DNA from: Flaccisagitta enflata
Taxonomy: Eukaryota > Chaetognatha > Sagittoidea > Aphragmophora
Assembly: GCA_965153355.1 (NCBI GenBank)
Contig: OZ231128.1
Span: 30,876,001-30,940,000, forward strand
DNA length: 64,000 nt
Reading direction: 5' to 3'
Position numbers and translations under genes: made by a program. Shown here piece after piece: positions 1 through 11,458 of the stretch. The notes beneath the pieces are model-generated. The model saw only the letters and a list, made by a program, of their open reading frames with translations, ran no database searches and had not been told where the DNA came from. How positions within the stretch are numbered: the first letter of the stretch is position 1; every line of letters starts with the position of its first letter.

Positions 1-282
1 TTCATTTTTTAAGAATTTCATTTTGTCATCATGAGGGCGCTTTTTGTTTTTCCTATATGAGTGATTAATGTCCTGACCATATGCGGAATGAGCGGATATG
101 CATTCCTGGGCCGCGGCAATGTGAGGTCCGAATATAGTTACAAGATGAAAAAAATTCAAAAATCAAAAAAATTTTCTTTGCCAATCGTTAAACGCGAGTT
201 ACCATTAATGCCATTGATGTTTACGGGTTTTTTTTTATTAATTACGAATACAAGCGTGTGTGGAGCGTAGGCTTTTTGTTGG

Positions 283-465
283 ACTAGCGACTCTATAAGA
301 GGCTATGTCCGTCCGTCCGTCCGTCCGTCCGTCCGTCCGTCCGCCCGTCCGTCCGTCCGTCCGTCCGTCCGTTGGTAATGATAGAGTTGGAAAGTGCGAA
401 AACGCGCATTTCTGCCCCTGCCCACCCGTCCGCGACTGGTACTGGCCGTGTATCCGGCCTTGTTC
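283..465 (+). mobile_element. Helentron/pearl-like short repeat (HINE-like), copy 1
   Basis: Shows the family layout: 5' motif CGACTCTATAAGAGGC, a (GTCC)n block at about 307-372, CCTGCCCACCCGTCCGCGAC, then the 3' hairpin GGCCGTGTATCCGGCC followed by TTGTT. The first arm of the 5' hairpin is lost. The family argument is given with the copies at 10603 and 18761. Confidence 0.6.
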
Positions 466-786
466 TCTTTTCTTTTTTTGAGGGGGCGGGAAGGGGGGAA
501 GACTTTGTCATATAATAGCAAAACAATATATCCAATTGACGCAAAAATTAAGGAAACTAAATAAAATACTAATGAATAGAAGACATCTCTGTAATTTTGG
601 CGATCACATAAAAGAAAAATTGTCACCTGCAGAGGTTGCAGCTGTATTTCTCTTTAAAAAAATCCTCTCCTAACTCTCAATTTAGTTGGTCCCAGTAATC
701 TTTTCAGGGGTCAATAATTTATTTGATAATTACAGCAACTGCAAATAATTGTAAAATTTGAGGCAGGTGATGGTTTAACCAACAAA

Positions 787-937
787 AACAAGGCCGGATA
801 CACGGCAATCCACGGACGGTTGGGCAGGAGCAGTAATGCGAAAATCGCACGCAATTCAGAAATGTTACCGACCTACCGACCGACGGACGAACCGACCGAC
901 ACGGCAAGGTGTAGAGTCGCGTGTCCGCGACTAAAAA
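787..937 (-). mobile_element. HINE-like repeat, copy 2 (minus)
   Basis: Reads AACAAGGCCGGATACACGGC at the left and ends GTCCGCGACTAAAAA, i.e. the same family inverted. The variable block is (ACCG/ACGG)n at about 870-900. Confidence 0.6.
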
Positions 938-1210
938 TGCCGACCTCCGATAACAAAAAAATCTTTAAAAATGTACATCCGATTAAAGATATTTTGAATT
1001 ATTGCTATTCTTCTTTGGTGGGGACGAGGGGATCCACCAAATCAAAATTAAAACAATGATCAGGCTTGTCTGACTGATATTCCAGCCTTTCATCACCCGA
1101 AAGGGTGTCATCAATACAAAGAAGCGTGTTAGTACATATCATAATTTTAAAATAATAATGTATGGAAGACCGTTTGACAAAAAAATTATGTGAAATGCTA
1201 TAATGTGAAT

Positions 1211-1294
<84 letters not shown>

Positions 1295-1385
1295 GTGATG
1301 ATGATAATGATGATGATGATGGTGATGATGATAATGATAGTGATGATGATGATGAGGGTGATAATGAGTATGATGATGATAACGA
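1211..1385. repeat. (GAT)n microsatellite
   Basis: Almost pure ATG/GAT triplets, degrading to GGTGATGATGATAAT at the right end. The long Met or His open frames over it are only the repeat. Confidence 0.95.
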
Positions 1386-1574
1386 TGGATCACTCGCAAA
1401 AACATAAAAACTAAAATTTACAAGAATGGTTGACCTAAGTGGCTGTGCCGATTTTTTTGCTAAGCAAAGTTCAACGACCGTGGAGGAATCAATCTACATT
1501 TGAATTTAGGTCCAAGGCCCTTTGACAAGCTCGCATTACATATGATAAGATGTCATATATCAATCACACTTTTT

Positions 1575-2370
1575 TCACAATTAACCATGCCAAAATAAAA
1601 AATGGCACACTCATCTGTACATGCAAATTTAATCGCTCTCTTTGAAATAAACTATAGAAAATCAGTGACCGTTAGAAAGATATTCAAAAGTTCTTTAAAA
1701 CTAGACCAAGCAGAATATTGTGAGTTTTTCTGTTTAAAAATGACAATTGAATGAAGTTGATTACTCTGCTTTTGCCAAAGTAGATCATTCAATCATCAAA
1801 ATTGTCCTCGTTTTTAATTGCGGACACGCAACTCTATAAGAGGCTTTGTCCATCCGTCCGTCGGTTGGTCGGTCCGTCGGTCCGTCGGTCCGTCGGTCCG
1901 TCGGTCCGTCACGCTCGAGTTGAAAAGTGGGAAAACGCGTATTTCCGCCCCTGCCCACCCGTCCGCAACTGATGGCCGTATATCCGGCCTTGTTCTTTGT
2001 ATCAATGAAAATCAAAAAAAAAAATCATGAGGAAACAAAAATTACGAAAATTTTCTTCAAAATGGCGCCAAGCAGAAATTTTTAACTTGATTCGTTTAGA
2101 AGTTATGATGAAATGAAAATGAAAGGTACAGTTCAAAGTGACATGTGAAAACACTCTTTCTGGCAGTAAGCAAAATTGACCTTTTTTCTTCATATCATTG
2201 TAATTTCTAAAGTTTTAGAACTACAACATTCTGAGACCACTCAAATGATAGATTTTTTGAAGCTCTTTAAAATGCTCACTGATTTTTCTTAGTTTCACTT
2301 CTTATGAATGAACCGAGAGGTGTGAAAAAGATGTGCCATTTTTTTTTTTTTTTGGGCATGGTTATTGATA
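1575..2370. mobile_element. Diverged fold-back element with a HINE-like insertion
   Basis: Arms at about 1580-1700 and 2255-2370 are imperfect inverted repeats (left ACCATGCCAAAATAAA, AAAATCAGTGACC; right their diverged complements). The repeat at 1811-1995 sits between them. The stretch 2060-2130 (AAAATGGCGCCAAGCAG) recurs at 61818-61890, so this is a multi-copy family. No coding capacity seen. Confidence 0.5.
1811..1995 (+). mobile_element. HINE-like repeat, copy 3
   Basis: 5' hairpin TTGCGGACACGCAA, a (GTCCGTCG)n block, subterminal CCGTCCGCAAC complementary to the 5' arm, 3' hairpin GGCCGTATATCCGGCC, then TTGTT. Confidence 0.7.
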
Positions 2371-2570
2371 CTGATTCTACATGTATGACAAGTGGAACGA
2401 TATCCCTCACTATACCCAAACTGAAATAAATGGAAGAGGGCCTTGTGAACCCTCACTGACTAGTTAATACGCGCATCACTCCTAGTTTTCCATAAAACAG
2501 AAACTGAAAAACACTTTTCCTCCATCTAACCCAAAAACAAACTGCTTACAAAATTAGTTACCTGTGTAAC
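2370..2570. repeat. Segment repeated inverted at 31180-31565
   Basis: GGGCCTTGTGAACCCTCACT and the following GTTAATACGCGCATCACTCC recur with few changes, in the opposite orientation, in the tetraspanin last intron (about 31380-31500). GTATGACAAG with GATATCCCTC also recurs there. Likely two copies of one unnamed element. Confidence 0.5.
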
Positions 2571-3418
2571 CAAAATTTAACAAATCACCCTTAGAGGATA
2601 GAATCGAGGTCAAGCTTAATGCGACCGCCGGACATTCTACATCAAATAAAAGAAGATTTGGATTCAGTCCTGAAATTTCAAAAGACGGAAATGAGCCATA
2701 CTTATACTTCTTTTATAATGGGTTATTTAGGAACAATTCGGCCTGTTACAGTCTTTTGGTTCCTCTATGGCAAAAATTATATGAGAAGCTTTGCCATGCA
2801 TTTCAGTGGTACTTTTTGCATGAATATAATCTTACTACAAAATGTAAAAATATCATGAATAATACAAGAAAAGTGAAGTAAAGGGGTCGTTTGGTAATTT
2901 GACGGTTTTATCTTGGCTTTGGTGTGAAAAAAAAAGTTGTTTTGTATTTCAGTATATCATATGAGGTGAGCAAAAGTCTAGACTCTAAAGACTGTAAAAA
3001 GTCTAAATATCAATTTGTATATTACATGTATGTACCCTTGATCACATCCAGTAATAAAAATTGTGGAACAGGTGTTATGATGAGTATGTTGTTGTTGTGT
3101 AACCTTTAGTGTCATCGTCGGTTCGTCTGTAATGAGATTATGCTCAAATCCCTCTTCAAATGTGCTTCAAGAAATTACCGTGAATGTGCATCACAAGTTT
3201 ACAACGATGGTTTGGAGCGTTGACCATTATATCACTCGTCGATTGGTTATGTACAACTCATTATCTGGATGAGTTTATTTGGGCTAAAAAATACAAGTTT
3301 CTTAATGCCACGTGAATATAAGAGCAACTTTAAGTTTCATATTCAAGTTCTCCAAGCAAATTTTGTTTGCGTGGGTTAGAAAAGAGATTATTTATTTAGT
3401 GAGCTAGCGTGTGTCCGT
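2571..3418. other. AT-rich intergenic DNA, no feature recognised
   Basis: Short open frames only; no splice-consistent exon, RNA gene or repeat relationship that I can support. Confidence 0.5.
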
Positions 3419-3466
3419 GTTTGTGTGTGTGCGTGTGTGTGTGTGTGTGTGTGCGCGCGCGCGCGC

Positions 3467-3542
<76 letters not shown>

Positions 3543-3577
3543 GCGTGCGTGCGCGCGTGCGTGTGTGTGTTTGTGTG
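3419..3577. repeat. (GT)n / (GCGT)n microsatellite
   Basis: Long GT tract with GCGC and GTGC interruptions. Alternating purine-pyrimidine over about 155 bp. Cys/Val and Thr/His open frames across it are artefacts. Confidence 0.95.
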
Positions 3578-4083
3578 AGAGAGTATGGCACCGTTGCAGT
3601 GATTTCGCCAGGCCTGTATATGATTAAACTGGTCATCCAAGGATCGCACTTGGTCAGCGGTACCCGATGCCCTGCTTGGAGTGATAAAGTGAAGAAGAGA
3701 GCAGGGCAGCGGCCTCAAAGAGGCAATACCCTGTAGGACATCCGGGGTGCCGATTCTGCAAAGCTGCCGCATAGCAAGAAAATTCTAACCAAGGCTGCCG
3801 CATTTTCTTTACCATTGATATCCCTCTGTTTTCTTGCAAAACTAACCCATTTAAGCTTACTTGATATTTGTTTTACTTATTTACAATTATAAGAACAGGT
3901 TTCACTCCATATTAATCAGGTTTTGATTTCAATTTACATGCCACATTAGGCAAAAATGTCTTTCGCTTCTCATCTTTCTCTTTCTTATATCCTCATTTCC
4001 CCAACATCTGCCGCAACTGCCGCACTTGGTGGCTGTCCTGCCGCGTAGCATTGCTACCCTGCTACCCTGAATCGGCACCCCGG
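3578..4083. other. Intergenic DNA with a short inverted repeat
   Basis: CCGGGGTGCCGATTC near 3742 is repeated inverted near 4068, flanking copies of GCTGCCGCAT-like sequence. Probably a degraded fold-back element next to the family-B repeat; no gene. Confidence 0.35.
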
Positions 4084-4507
4084 TAGGACATAAGGGTGAA
4101 TTCCCAGACGTCGTGAGGGGAAATACATCGGACTGAAGAAGACTGATTCAGGTTATTAAAGGCAGATTTGAGGTTTGGAGGGCAGATTTTAGGCCTGAAA
4201 AACAGATTTGAGGTCTGCGGGGCTGGCTTGAGGCTCAAACGGCATATTTGAGGCCCAGAGGGAAGATTTGAAGTCTGGAGAGCAGATTTGAGGTCTGGAG
4301 AGCTGATATGAGGTCTCGAGGGCTAAATTGAGGTCTGGAAGGACTAATTCGATGGCTTAAGAGGGCCAAAATTGGGCCTGAGAGTGCCAAATTGAAGCTC
4401 CGACGGCCAAAGGGGGGGGACTGACAAAAAGATGGACAGGAGAACAGACATCTGGAAATTCACCCCTGTGTCCTATAGGACATCGGCCCTTTGGGGCAGC
4501 TGCCCAA
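4084..4507. mobile_element. Family-B TIR element with internal ~20-bp minisatellite, copy 1
   Basis: Ends are inverted (GGACATAAGGGTGAATTCCC at left; GGGCAGCTGCCC after CATCGGCCC at right). The interior repeats GCAGATTTGAGGTCTGGAG-like units. Same arrangement as at 26207 and 33223. Confidence 0.55.
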
Positions 4508-4778
4508 AATTGGTTTGGAGATCGGGAAGAAAGTCAAAAGGGGAATATAGAGAAAAAAAAGAAAACTTGGGGAATATAAAACTTTTGGCAGTACCAAATC
4601 ATAAAAACTAATAAGTATAATACAATTTTACATTGTTTTAATCTTAAATACCCGGTTTTATTGCCTTATGGGGAAGAAAACCTAGATTTTGTAACACAAT
4701 ATGTCGCATCGCGTAGAAGAAAATCAAAGGCAGGGGGGGGGGGGTAACCAAAAGCGACTCAATTCTATACACCTCTGA
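4508..4778. mobile_element. Family-C MITE, partial copy
   Basis: Shares GGTTTGGAGAT, CTTTTGGCAGTACCAAA, GATTTTGTAACRCRA and a poly-G then ACTCAATTCTATACACC end with the intact copy at 52271-52593. The left end is missing. Confidence 0.55.
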
Positions 4779-5168
4779 ATTTCGCCATCTCAATTCACGT
4801 TGTCTTTCTTTGTGCAATTGTGCATGTTTACGGTAGGTCAATCATTTGATATAACTGAGTAAATGAATTGACGCACTTATCCTTTTGGTTTTGGAGGTTG
4901 TGTCCTTCCTCCCCTTTGAGTAACCCCTGACGCCTTGAAGACTCGTGGACCTTCAAGTCAATAAGACGTGGACAAGATAGTCCTTGTAGTTGAATTAAGT
5001 CAATAAAAGAAGGCCTCCCACTTGACAGGCGAGGCTTAGCCAGTCTGTCACATACGCCCATGGATGTAGGGGAGCTCCGAAATTCGCCACGTCCACTTGG
5101 CATTTCAAGACCGAGTCAAAATCAAGATTGACTAATGTCACAGTGCAAACGAAGGCAAAATTAGGCAA
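4779..5168. other. Intergenic DNA, outer flank of a fold-back region
   Basis: Parts (GTCACAGTGCAAACGAAG near 5136; ACTTGGCATTTCAAGACC near 5094) recur inverted around 6060-6340, so the fold-back at 5169-5522 is nested in a larger, older inverted structure. Confidence 0.35.
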
Positions 5169-5522
5169 CCATACATTAGAGGCGGGGGAAATGCACCTTA
5201 GTCAACAGATCAAGTTGCACGTGAAGGAAATGTCATAATATGATGAGAATAGATAGTATGCCAAGTTTCAGGGCCTTTGGAACAGTTTCAGCCTAGCCCT
5301 CCACCGCCCTGATTTCCCATAGAAAATGTATAAGAATGATTTTGGCCTCAAAAGTTTCTTATCTTTTATAATGGGGCAGGAGGAGGGTGGAGGGCTAGGC
5401 TAAAACTGTTCAAAAGGCCCTGAACCTCGGCATACTATTTATTCTTATCATATTATAACATTTCCTTCACGTGCAACTTGATCTTTTGACTAAAGTGCAT
5501 TTCCCCCACCTCTACCATACAT
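5169..5522. mobile_element. Fold-back (long inverted repeat) element
   Basis: Arms 5169-5317 and about 5383-5522 are near-perfect complements, for example GATCAAGTTGCACGTGAAGG on the left and its complement on the right, with a short AT-rich loop. Non-coding. Confidence 0.8.
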
Positions 5523-6539
5523 ATTCATAAAAGTTTTAGTTTTAAATTATAACAAATAAAAGTATATTTTGTTTTTTTTACACATACTTAATGCTTAAAA
5601 ATAAAAACAAACCAAAAAACTTGATATTGCTTTGGTGAGAGACAGAAACAATCACTCATTTGCAAGAATTCGCTGAAAATACAAATGCAAAAATTTAAGA
5701 AGCAGTTAGGTGAAATTCTAAGACTGTCTCCAGATGCAAATTTTTGCATTTCTAAGAACATGGCCCTATTCTTTTATGTTTTTAGAGTAGAGCTATGTTT
5801 CTGGAAATGCAAATTTATCAAATTAGAAGCCGGCTTAGAATTTCACTAAAGACAACTCTGATTGCAAAATCGAATTTTCTTTATAAATCCACAATTTTTT
5901 CATCATTTATCTTCATTTTTCTTACATTTAGGTGAGATAGCAACTACCTTTCATGCAAAAATATCATTTTTGAAAATGAATAAACCTATTTTTAGTTTAA
6001 AAAATCATCATTTGATGATATTCAAAATTGTCCAAAAAATGTGTTGACTCAATAAATTTTGTCTTCGTTTGCACTGTGACTTATGTAAAAAGTGAAAACT
6101 GTTACAAAATAGTAATAGTTTTACTTTTTGCATCATTCATGAATGAAAATCTCCCATCTGAAAGCTTTTTTCAAACTAACTCAGCTGAATTTTTTGTCTT
6201 TTTAAGTTGTTTTTCAAAGTAATTTCTAATTATTCAACCTAGAATCACTCCTAATTCAAGACTGACTTGATTTTCAAGACTTTTTTCCACATCCATGGAC
6301 GTGGTGGACGTGGTGGACGTGGCGTCCCCTACATCCATGCATACGCCGCATGTCATTCAGTCGCGTGCATTGTGAATAGGTGTGCCTAGGCTAATGTGGA
6401 CACGAATCTGTTACAGTTGATCGATGAGCTTGACCTCTGATGTAAAAAAGATTATATTCGGCTTTTGCCATGACGAACTTGACGAAGTGATTGAACAACT
6501 ACCATGATCGACGATTACAGTAGTGGTTATTCTGCAGTT
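5523..6539. other. AT-rich intergenic DNA
   Basis: Short open frames only. Contains the outer inverted partner of 5045-5165 (about 6055-6350), including a small GGACGTGGT triplication near 6299. Confidence 0.4.
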
Positions 6540-6732
6540 AACAAGGCCGGATACACGGCTACCCTAGTCCCGTGCGGGTGGGCAGGGGCGGTGACATCAA
6601 AGGTCACCGGGGCATTTGGGTAGGAGCAGTAAGCTCAAAACGATCAAAAACGCCAAAAAAAGTAAAAAGGCGACCGACCGACCGACCAACCAATGCAGCG
6701 GGGTGTAGAGTCGCGTAGCACGCGACTAAAAA
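6540..6732 (-). mobile_element. HINE-like repeat, copy 4 (minus)
   Basis: Read on the minus strand: GTCGCGTGCTACGCGAC hairpin, a (GGTC)n block, CCCGCACGGGAC, then GGCCGTG-like hairpin and TTGTT. The GTCGCGTGC / GCACGGGAC pair shows one mismatch. Confidence 0.65.
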
Positions 6733-7519
6733 CCAATGCGTAAATGCAGACTATAGACTCTGAATTGAGCGAATGAGTAAAGCACATCATCAATCGACTG
6801 TTAGAATATTACTTTCTTACAAAAATAGTAAAATATCCGCTGGAAATAACTAAAAAGTTGTTAATTAAAAAGTTGCGGTTAAATCTTGCTTATGCCATCA
6901 ATATTGAATATCCTTCTCCAATGGTTTGAATCCAATACAGTGGAGCACCGCTAAAGGCGTGCCTGTCTATATGGTAAAAAACTTGAAGTTTGACAATAGA
7001 TTATGTAGTTGTTCCAATATTGGCAATAACGCAGGTCAATTGCAAAACATAATTTCGCTCAGTCCCTCGGCATGCGCTCTAGTGAAGCTCAACTGTACTG
7101 TATTCGTCCACTGACAATATGGCCGTGTGTTGTTCATACCAACGATACGTCAAGATTAAGTCTTTGACTTTGAAAAGAACTTTCCAAGGTTCGACCCGAA
7201 ATCATGTCATTGATGTTACAATTATTTGAACTCTGCATTTTGATTTCGAATAACTTGAATGATCAATCCGATGCGGAAGGACCCATCTAGTAAAGCCAAC
7301 CAATCACTGAGTTGGGATTGTTCAATAAGCATTACTAGCAGTTAGTAAACACACCCCCAGTGACGCAAAAATAACTCGTTACCGACCGACGGACCGACAA
7401 CGCAACGAAGGCTGAAGTGGCGCAAAAGCGGGAGGGAAAAAGAAGGAAAACATTACAGTCATGAAGGCAGAAAGACCAACAGTCCAACACTTTTTGTTCC
7501 GACTGAAAAAAAAACGCTA
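6733..7519. other. Intergenic DNA with small repeat relics
   Basis: ACAGTGGAGCACCGCTAAAG at 6938 resembles the right end of the Tigger-like MITE at 26814-26977; ACCGACCGACGGACCGAC at 7381 is a HINE core fragment. No gene. Confidence 0.4.
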
Positions 7520-7690
7520 TTTCTTGTCGCAGACTCTATAAGGGGCTTTGTCTGTCCTTCCGTTGTTCGATCCGTCGCGCTCCTGATGATGTGTGTAAAA
7601 ACGCGTGTGACTGAGTGTGTTTTTGCGTGGACGGGGATTTTACGCCCCTGCCCAACCGTTCGCTTCAATATTGTACTGATTAGCTCACAT
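7520..7690 (+). mobile_element. Degenerate HINE-like repeat
   Basis: GACTCTATAAGGGGCTTTGTC, a short TCCGT block, then CGCCCCTGCCCAACCGTTCGC; hairpins are eroded. Confidence 0.4.
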
Positions 7691-8227
7691 TCTGTCGCCA
7701 AGAATGTGGGTGAGGTCATGGGGATCGTGAAGCCGAACGCAAAACGTGGCCATGGAAGTTGAAACGTCGATCACAGAAGCGATGAGAGAGTTGCGTAACA
7801 ACATCGACCCCCTTCATGAGTGAAAACCAAGGACCAATCAGACCTCATCTAAATTCGTAATAATGATATTGACGGTAAAAAAAGAAGAACAATTTGCTTC
7901 TTTTTTTTCTTTTACTCCCTCCCTCTCCCTCTCTCTCTGGCGGGTTGTAAATGTAAAAAGTGTGATCCGAATCGCGCTCAATCATCGTAAGAATTCGAAT
8001 GATACGCTCATGACGTGAATGACGAGCGTCCAAAAAAAATACAGTTCTCGGTTAAAACTGCGTGCTCTTGATTTTCAGTATGTCGGTCAGTCAGATGTTT
8101 TCCAGTGTATTCTACACACCGACATAAAAAAAAGGTATTCTCAGTCACTTGGTATGCGAATCTAAAAGCCGCCGTTAGGTTGGTTGGTAGGTAGGAACCA
8201 TGTAGGTCAGACGGTTTTCAAATGCAT

Positions 8228-8300
8228 CCTCGCATCTCTATAAAATGCGTTCTCCGTCCATCCGTCCGTCCGTCCGTCTATCACTTTGTTGGTCCATCCG

Positions 8301-8390
<90 letters not shown>

Positions 8391-8610
8391 GCGCGATAAC
8401 AAGCAGGAAGTGAGCACAAAGGACGCTTCTTTACGTCGAATTTCTGCCTTGATGTGTGCGTTTCAGTGTGCGCATGTGTGTGTGTGCGTGCGTGCGTGCG
8501 TGTGTGTATGTACGTATGTGTGTGTGTGTGTATGTGCGTGCGTGTGTATGTGTGTGTAATGCCCCTGCGCACCCGCACGCGTTTAAGATTGTGTATCCGG
8601 CCTTGCTTTT
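8228..8610 (+). mobile_element. HINE-like repeat with (CT)n and (GT)n expansions
   Basis: Begins TCGCATCTCTATAAAATGCG, then (CCGT)n, then about 90 bp of (CT)n (8303-8391) and a GT/GTGCGT tract (8468-8557). It ends GCCCCTGCGCACCCGCACGCG and TGTATCCGGCCTTG. Two further microsatellites have grown inside the element's variable core. Confidence 0.6.
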
Positions 8611-9199
8611 CGAGAATTAAATATGATGGTCCCTTGGTTTCGTATCCGTTGTGGCATGGTAAGCATATTTTGAAAACTTGACATGGCTACAATGGACACT
8701 CGGGTAGGAGGCTCAACACGGTCAATTGCGTACAACCATAACGTGACTCTGCTACCACTTGAAAAAGCCGCAACTGGCGCTTTTGTCAAATTTGATTGAC
8801 AAGCATCTTTATTGCTCGGAGCGTCCACCGAACTCAACTCATTCATGATGTGTCGATGTAATCCTAAATCATGATCTTTCAAAGAATGGTGGTACAAATG
8901 GTATTACAGCTCAACACGAAGCGAGAGCCATTACGTGCCCACATATGCATAAATGTATATTGTACAGATCAGTCTTAGACCGATACAACGATAGTTCACT
9001 TCATATATGCAGCGTACCAGTGGCGCAGGAAGATGATAGAAACAGCGAAAGGCGGAAGGGATAATAGGTTTGTTTCTAACTTAAACTTTTGTTTACTTTT
9101 TGTAACCCGGGTTAAAAGCTTGTAAGTAAAAACAGAGAACAGAACAGAACAGAAGAAATTCAGGCGGGAACGTAAACCAAATACAGAAATCGGTGGCAG

Positions 9200-9203
<4 letters not shown>

Positions 9204-9273
<70 letters not shown>

Positions 9274-9298
9274 CAGAGACAGAGACAGACAGACAGAA
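9204..9298. repeat. (GA)n / (GACA)n microsatellite
   Basis: Pure GA then GAGACA and GACA units. The Ser/Leu open frame over it is an artefact. 9299-9900 to the right shows no recognisable feature. Confidence 0.95.
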
Positions 9299-9869
9299 AT
9301 AAAGAGAATAGCATACACTCACACAGTGACACGCACATTTTTCAAACACAGTGACACTGACACATGAACAGTAAGATCATCTGTTCGCTTGCTTGTTAAT
9401 TATTCCTTCTTATAGAAAATAGGGATAAACAAATGAAATATACATAAAATAGAAAGAAAAGGATCACGGACCAAATCACGCTTCCTAACGGAATTGAAAG
9501 GGTGCAATAATGAGTCAACTTGACAAAGCCTGTATCAATGTATCATTGATAATTTAAGTGATTGAGCTGAATTATTTCATTTCTTAGATGGTCATCGGGG
9601 TCCTGTACACGAATACCAATGACCCTATCGTCAACGGTTGTATCTATTCACTTATTGTCACTGAACTTTTCACAAGCCTTACAACCTGCTCCAAAATATG
9701 AGGAGCTCAACTAGCTTTAAATAGTGAATTGGCATCTGCTAAAGGTCAGTGGATGTAAAATCGACTATTCAGAGCGTCAAACATAGCCAAAAACAAAAAG
9801 AAGAAAATCCTCAAATTGGGGAAGAAGCTTTTTCGAGAATAACGACGATCTCCATCGTGTTGTTTCTCT

Positions 9870-10060
9870 TCCTCCAACGAACCTGTTTATCCTCCTCCTT
9901 CCTTTTTCTCCTCTTGATCTTCTTCTTCGTCTTGTTTTTCTTCATTTTCATCTTTTTCCTTTTCTTTTTCTTTTTCTTTTTCTTTTTCTTTTTCTTTTTC
10001 TTTTTCTTTTTCTTTTTCTTCTTCTTATTCATCGTATTCTTCTTTTTCAAGATTATTCAT
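9870..10060. repeat. CTT/TTTTTC-rich low-complexity tract
   Basis: Polypyrimidine tract with a regular 6-bp TTTTTC core (about 9955-10022). Lys- and Phe-runs in the open frames come from it. Confidence 0.9.
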
Positions 10061-10384
10061 TGTCTTCTTCCGCTTCTTCGTATAGTTTTTCTTTTTCTTT
10101 TTATATGTGTCCAACTCTATCAGAAGGTCGGTCTGTGAGTCCGACCGTCCCTCGGTATGTCTGTTTCACCTTTGCAACTTTGAGATTCTTAGGTCTTTAA
10201 TCAGCCTTGGAGCATCCTTCACTCCATCATTGGAAGTTCGTAAGCCCTCTTCAGCCCCTCACGTTGTCAACAAATGGTCATGTTGTACAGGACTATTTCA
10301 CCATTTCCTTTCGTCCAAAAACACAATCATGCAAAACAAGAAGATGGGTATTGCTGACCAGTGACCCCATAATGCCCTTTAGCG

Positions 10385-10496
10385 ACTGGCTCTTTATCGT
10401 CTCACTCTTCTTCTTCTTCTTCTTGTCTTCCCTTTTCTCCCTCTTCTCCTACTTCTTCTTTCCCTTCTTCTTCTGTACCTTCTCCTCCCCTCCCCC

Positions 10497-10528
<32 letters not shown>

Positions 10529-10600
10529 CTTCTTCTTCTTCTTCTTCTTCTTCTTCTTCTTCTTCTTCTTCTTCTTTTTCTTCTTCCATTCCTTCTTTCC
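10385..10600. repeat. (CTT)n microsatellite
   Basis: Nearly pure CTT at 10498-10576 within a longer pyrimidine-rich region, directly abutting the HINE-like copy at 10603. Confidence 0.95.
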
Positions 10601-10602
10601 TC

Positions 10603-10735
10603 TTTTTAGTCGCGGACACGCGACTCTATAAGTCACTTTTCGAACCGTCGGTCCGTCGGTAACAAAGTCACTTTTCGAGGTTTTCCGCTCCTGCCCACCC
10701 GTCCGCGACTAATGCTGCCGTGTATATGGTCTTGT
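10603..10735 (+). mobile_element. HINE-like repeat, copy with GTCGCGGAC arm
   Basis: TTTTTAGTCGCGGACACGCGAC opens the copy; the subterminal partner is GTCCGCGAC. Compare GTTGCGGAC/GTCCGCAAC at 1811, 14781 and 31571, and GTCGCGTGC/GCACGCGAC at 13363: the two arms change together. Subterminal inverted repeats, a variable microsatellite core, a 3' hairpin and a TT-rich end are features of Helentron-derived non-autonomous elements (Drosophila DINE-1, mollusc pearl-type). That class assignment is inference. Confidence 0.7.
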
Positions 10736-10835
10736 TTATCTCATCCTTCCGCTTATTTCTTTTGCTGTTGTCGTTGTTGCTTCTTCTTCTGCTTCTTCTC
10801 CTTCTTCATCACTTCTTTTCTCTTGTCAATTTTAT

Positions 10836-11012
10836 TACGCGACTCTACACCCCGCTTTGTCAGTCCGTCCGTCCGTCCGTCCGTCACACTTCACTTTTCT
10901 AGGGTTTTTGCAGTCAATGGCCTCACTGTTCCTTGCCCAAATGATGAAGTGACCTAAAATAAGACCCCTGCCCACCCACTCGCGACTGGGGTAGCCATGT
11001 GTCCGACCTTGT
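10836..11012 (+). mobile_element. HINE-like repeat, tandem copy
   Basis: ACGCGACTCTACACCCCGC, (CCGT)n, CCTGCCCACCCACTCGCGACT, GTCCGACCTTGTT. The first hairpin arm is lost. Confidence 0.6.
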
Positions 11013-11224
11013 TTAGTTGTAGACACGCAACTCTATAAGAGGATGTCCGTCCATCGGTCCATCCGTGAGTCCATCTGCAACGCACAAGTCGAAAGTTGTC
11101 GAAACACGCACTTGGATGTGTGAGTGTGTGGAGGGCGGTGTTGAGGGCAAGTTTGGGTGAGGCTGGGGGTTGGGTGCCCCTGCTCACCCGTCCACAACGA
11201 TATTGCAACCCCGTGTCACTTGTT
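11013..11224 (+). mobile_element. HINE-like repeat, GTTGTAGAC subtype
   Basis: Starts immediately after the previous copy. 5' arm GTTGTAGAC pairs with 3' GTCCACAAC allowing one G-U. The 3' end is of the CCCCGTGTCACTTGTT type rather than GGCCTTGTT. Confidence 0.65.
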
Positions 11225-11264
11225 TCGTCTCTTCCTTCCGCTTATTCTTTTTGTTGCTCTTCTT

Positions 11265-11455
11265 CGCCTCCTTTTCCTCCTCCCCTTCCTTCTTTTTCTT
11301 TTTCTTTTTCTTTATCTCTCTCTTCTTATTCTTCCTCTTCTTCTTCTTCCTCTTCTTCTTCCTCCTCCTTCTTCTTCTTCTCTTTCTTATTCTTCGTTTT
11401 CTTCTTCTTTTTCTTCTTCTCCTCCTCCATCTTCTTTTTCCGCATATTCATCTTC
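11265..11455. repeat. CTT/CTC-rich pyrimidine tract
   Basis: Imperfect CTT, CCT and TTTTTC units; low complexity, no gene. Confidence 0.85.
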
Positions 11456-11458
11456 CAA

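Noticed and set aside
11013-11050. tRNA-like or SINE promoter in the short repeat family
   Set aside because: The 5' hairpin and CTCTATAAGAGG look tRNA-like at a glance, but no A-box/B-box pair or acceptor/anticodon fold can be built.
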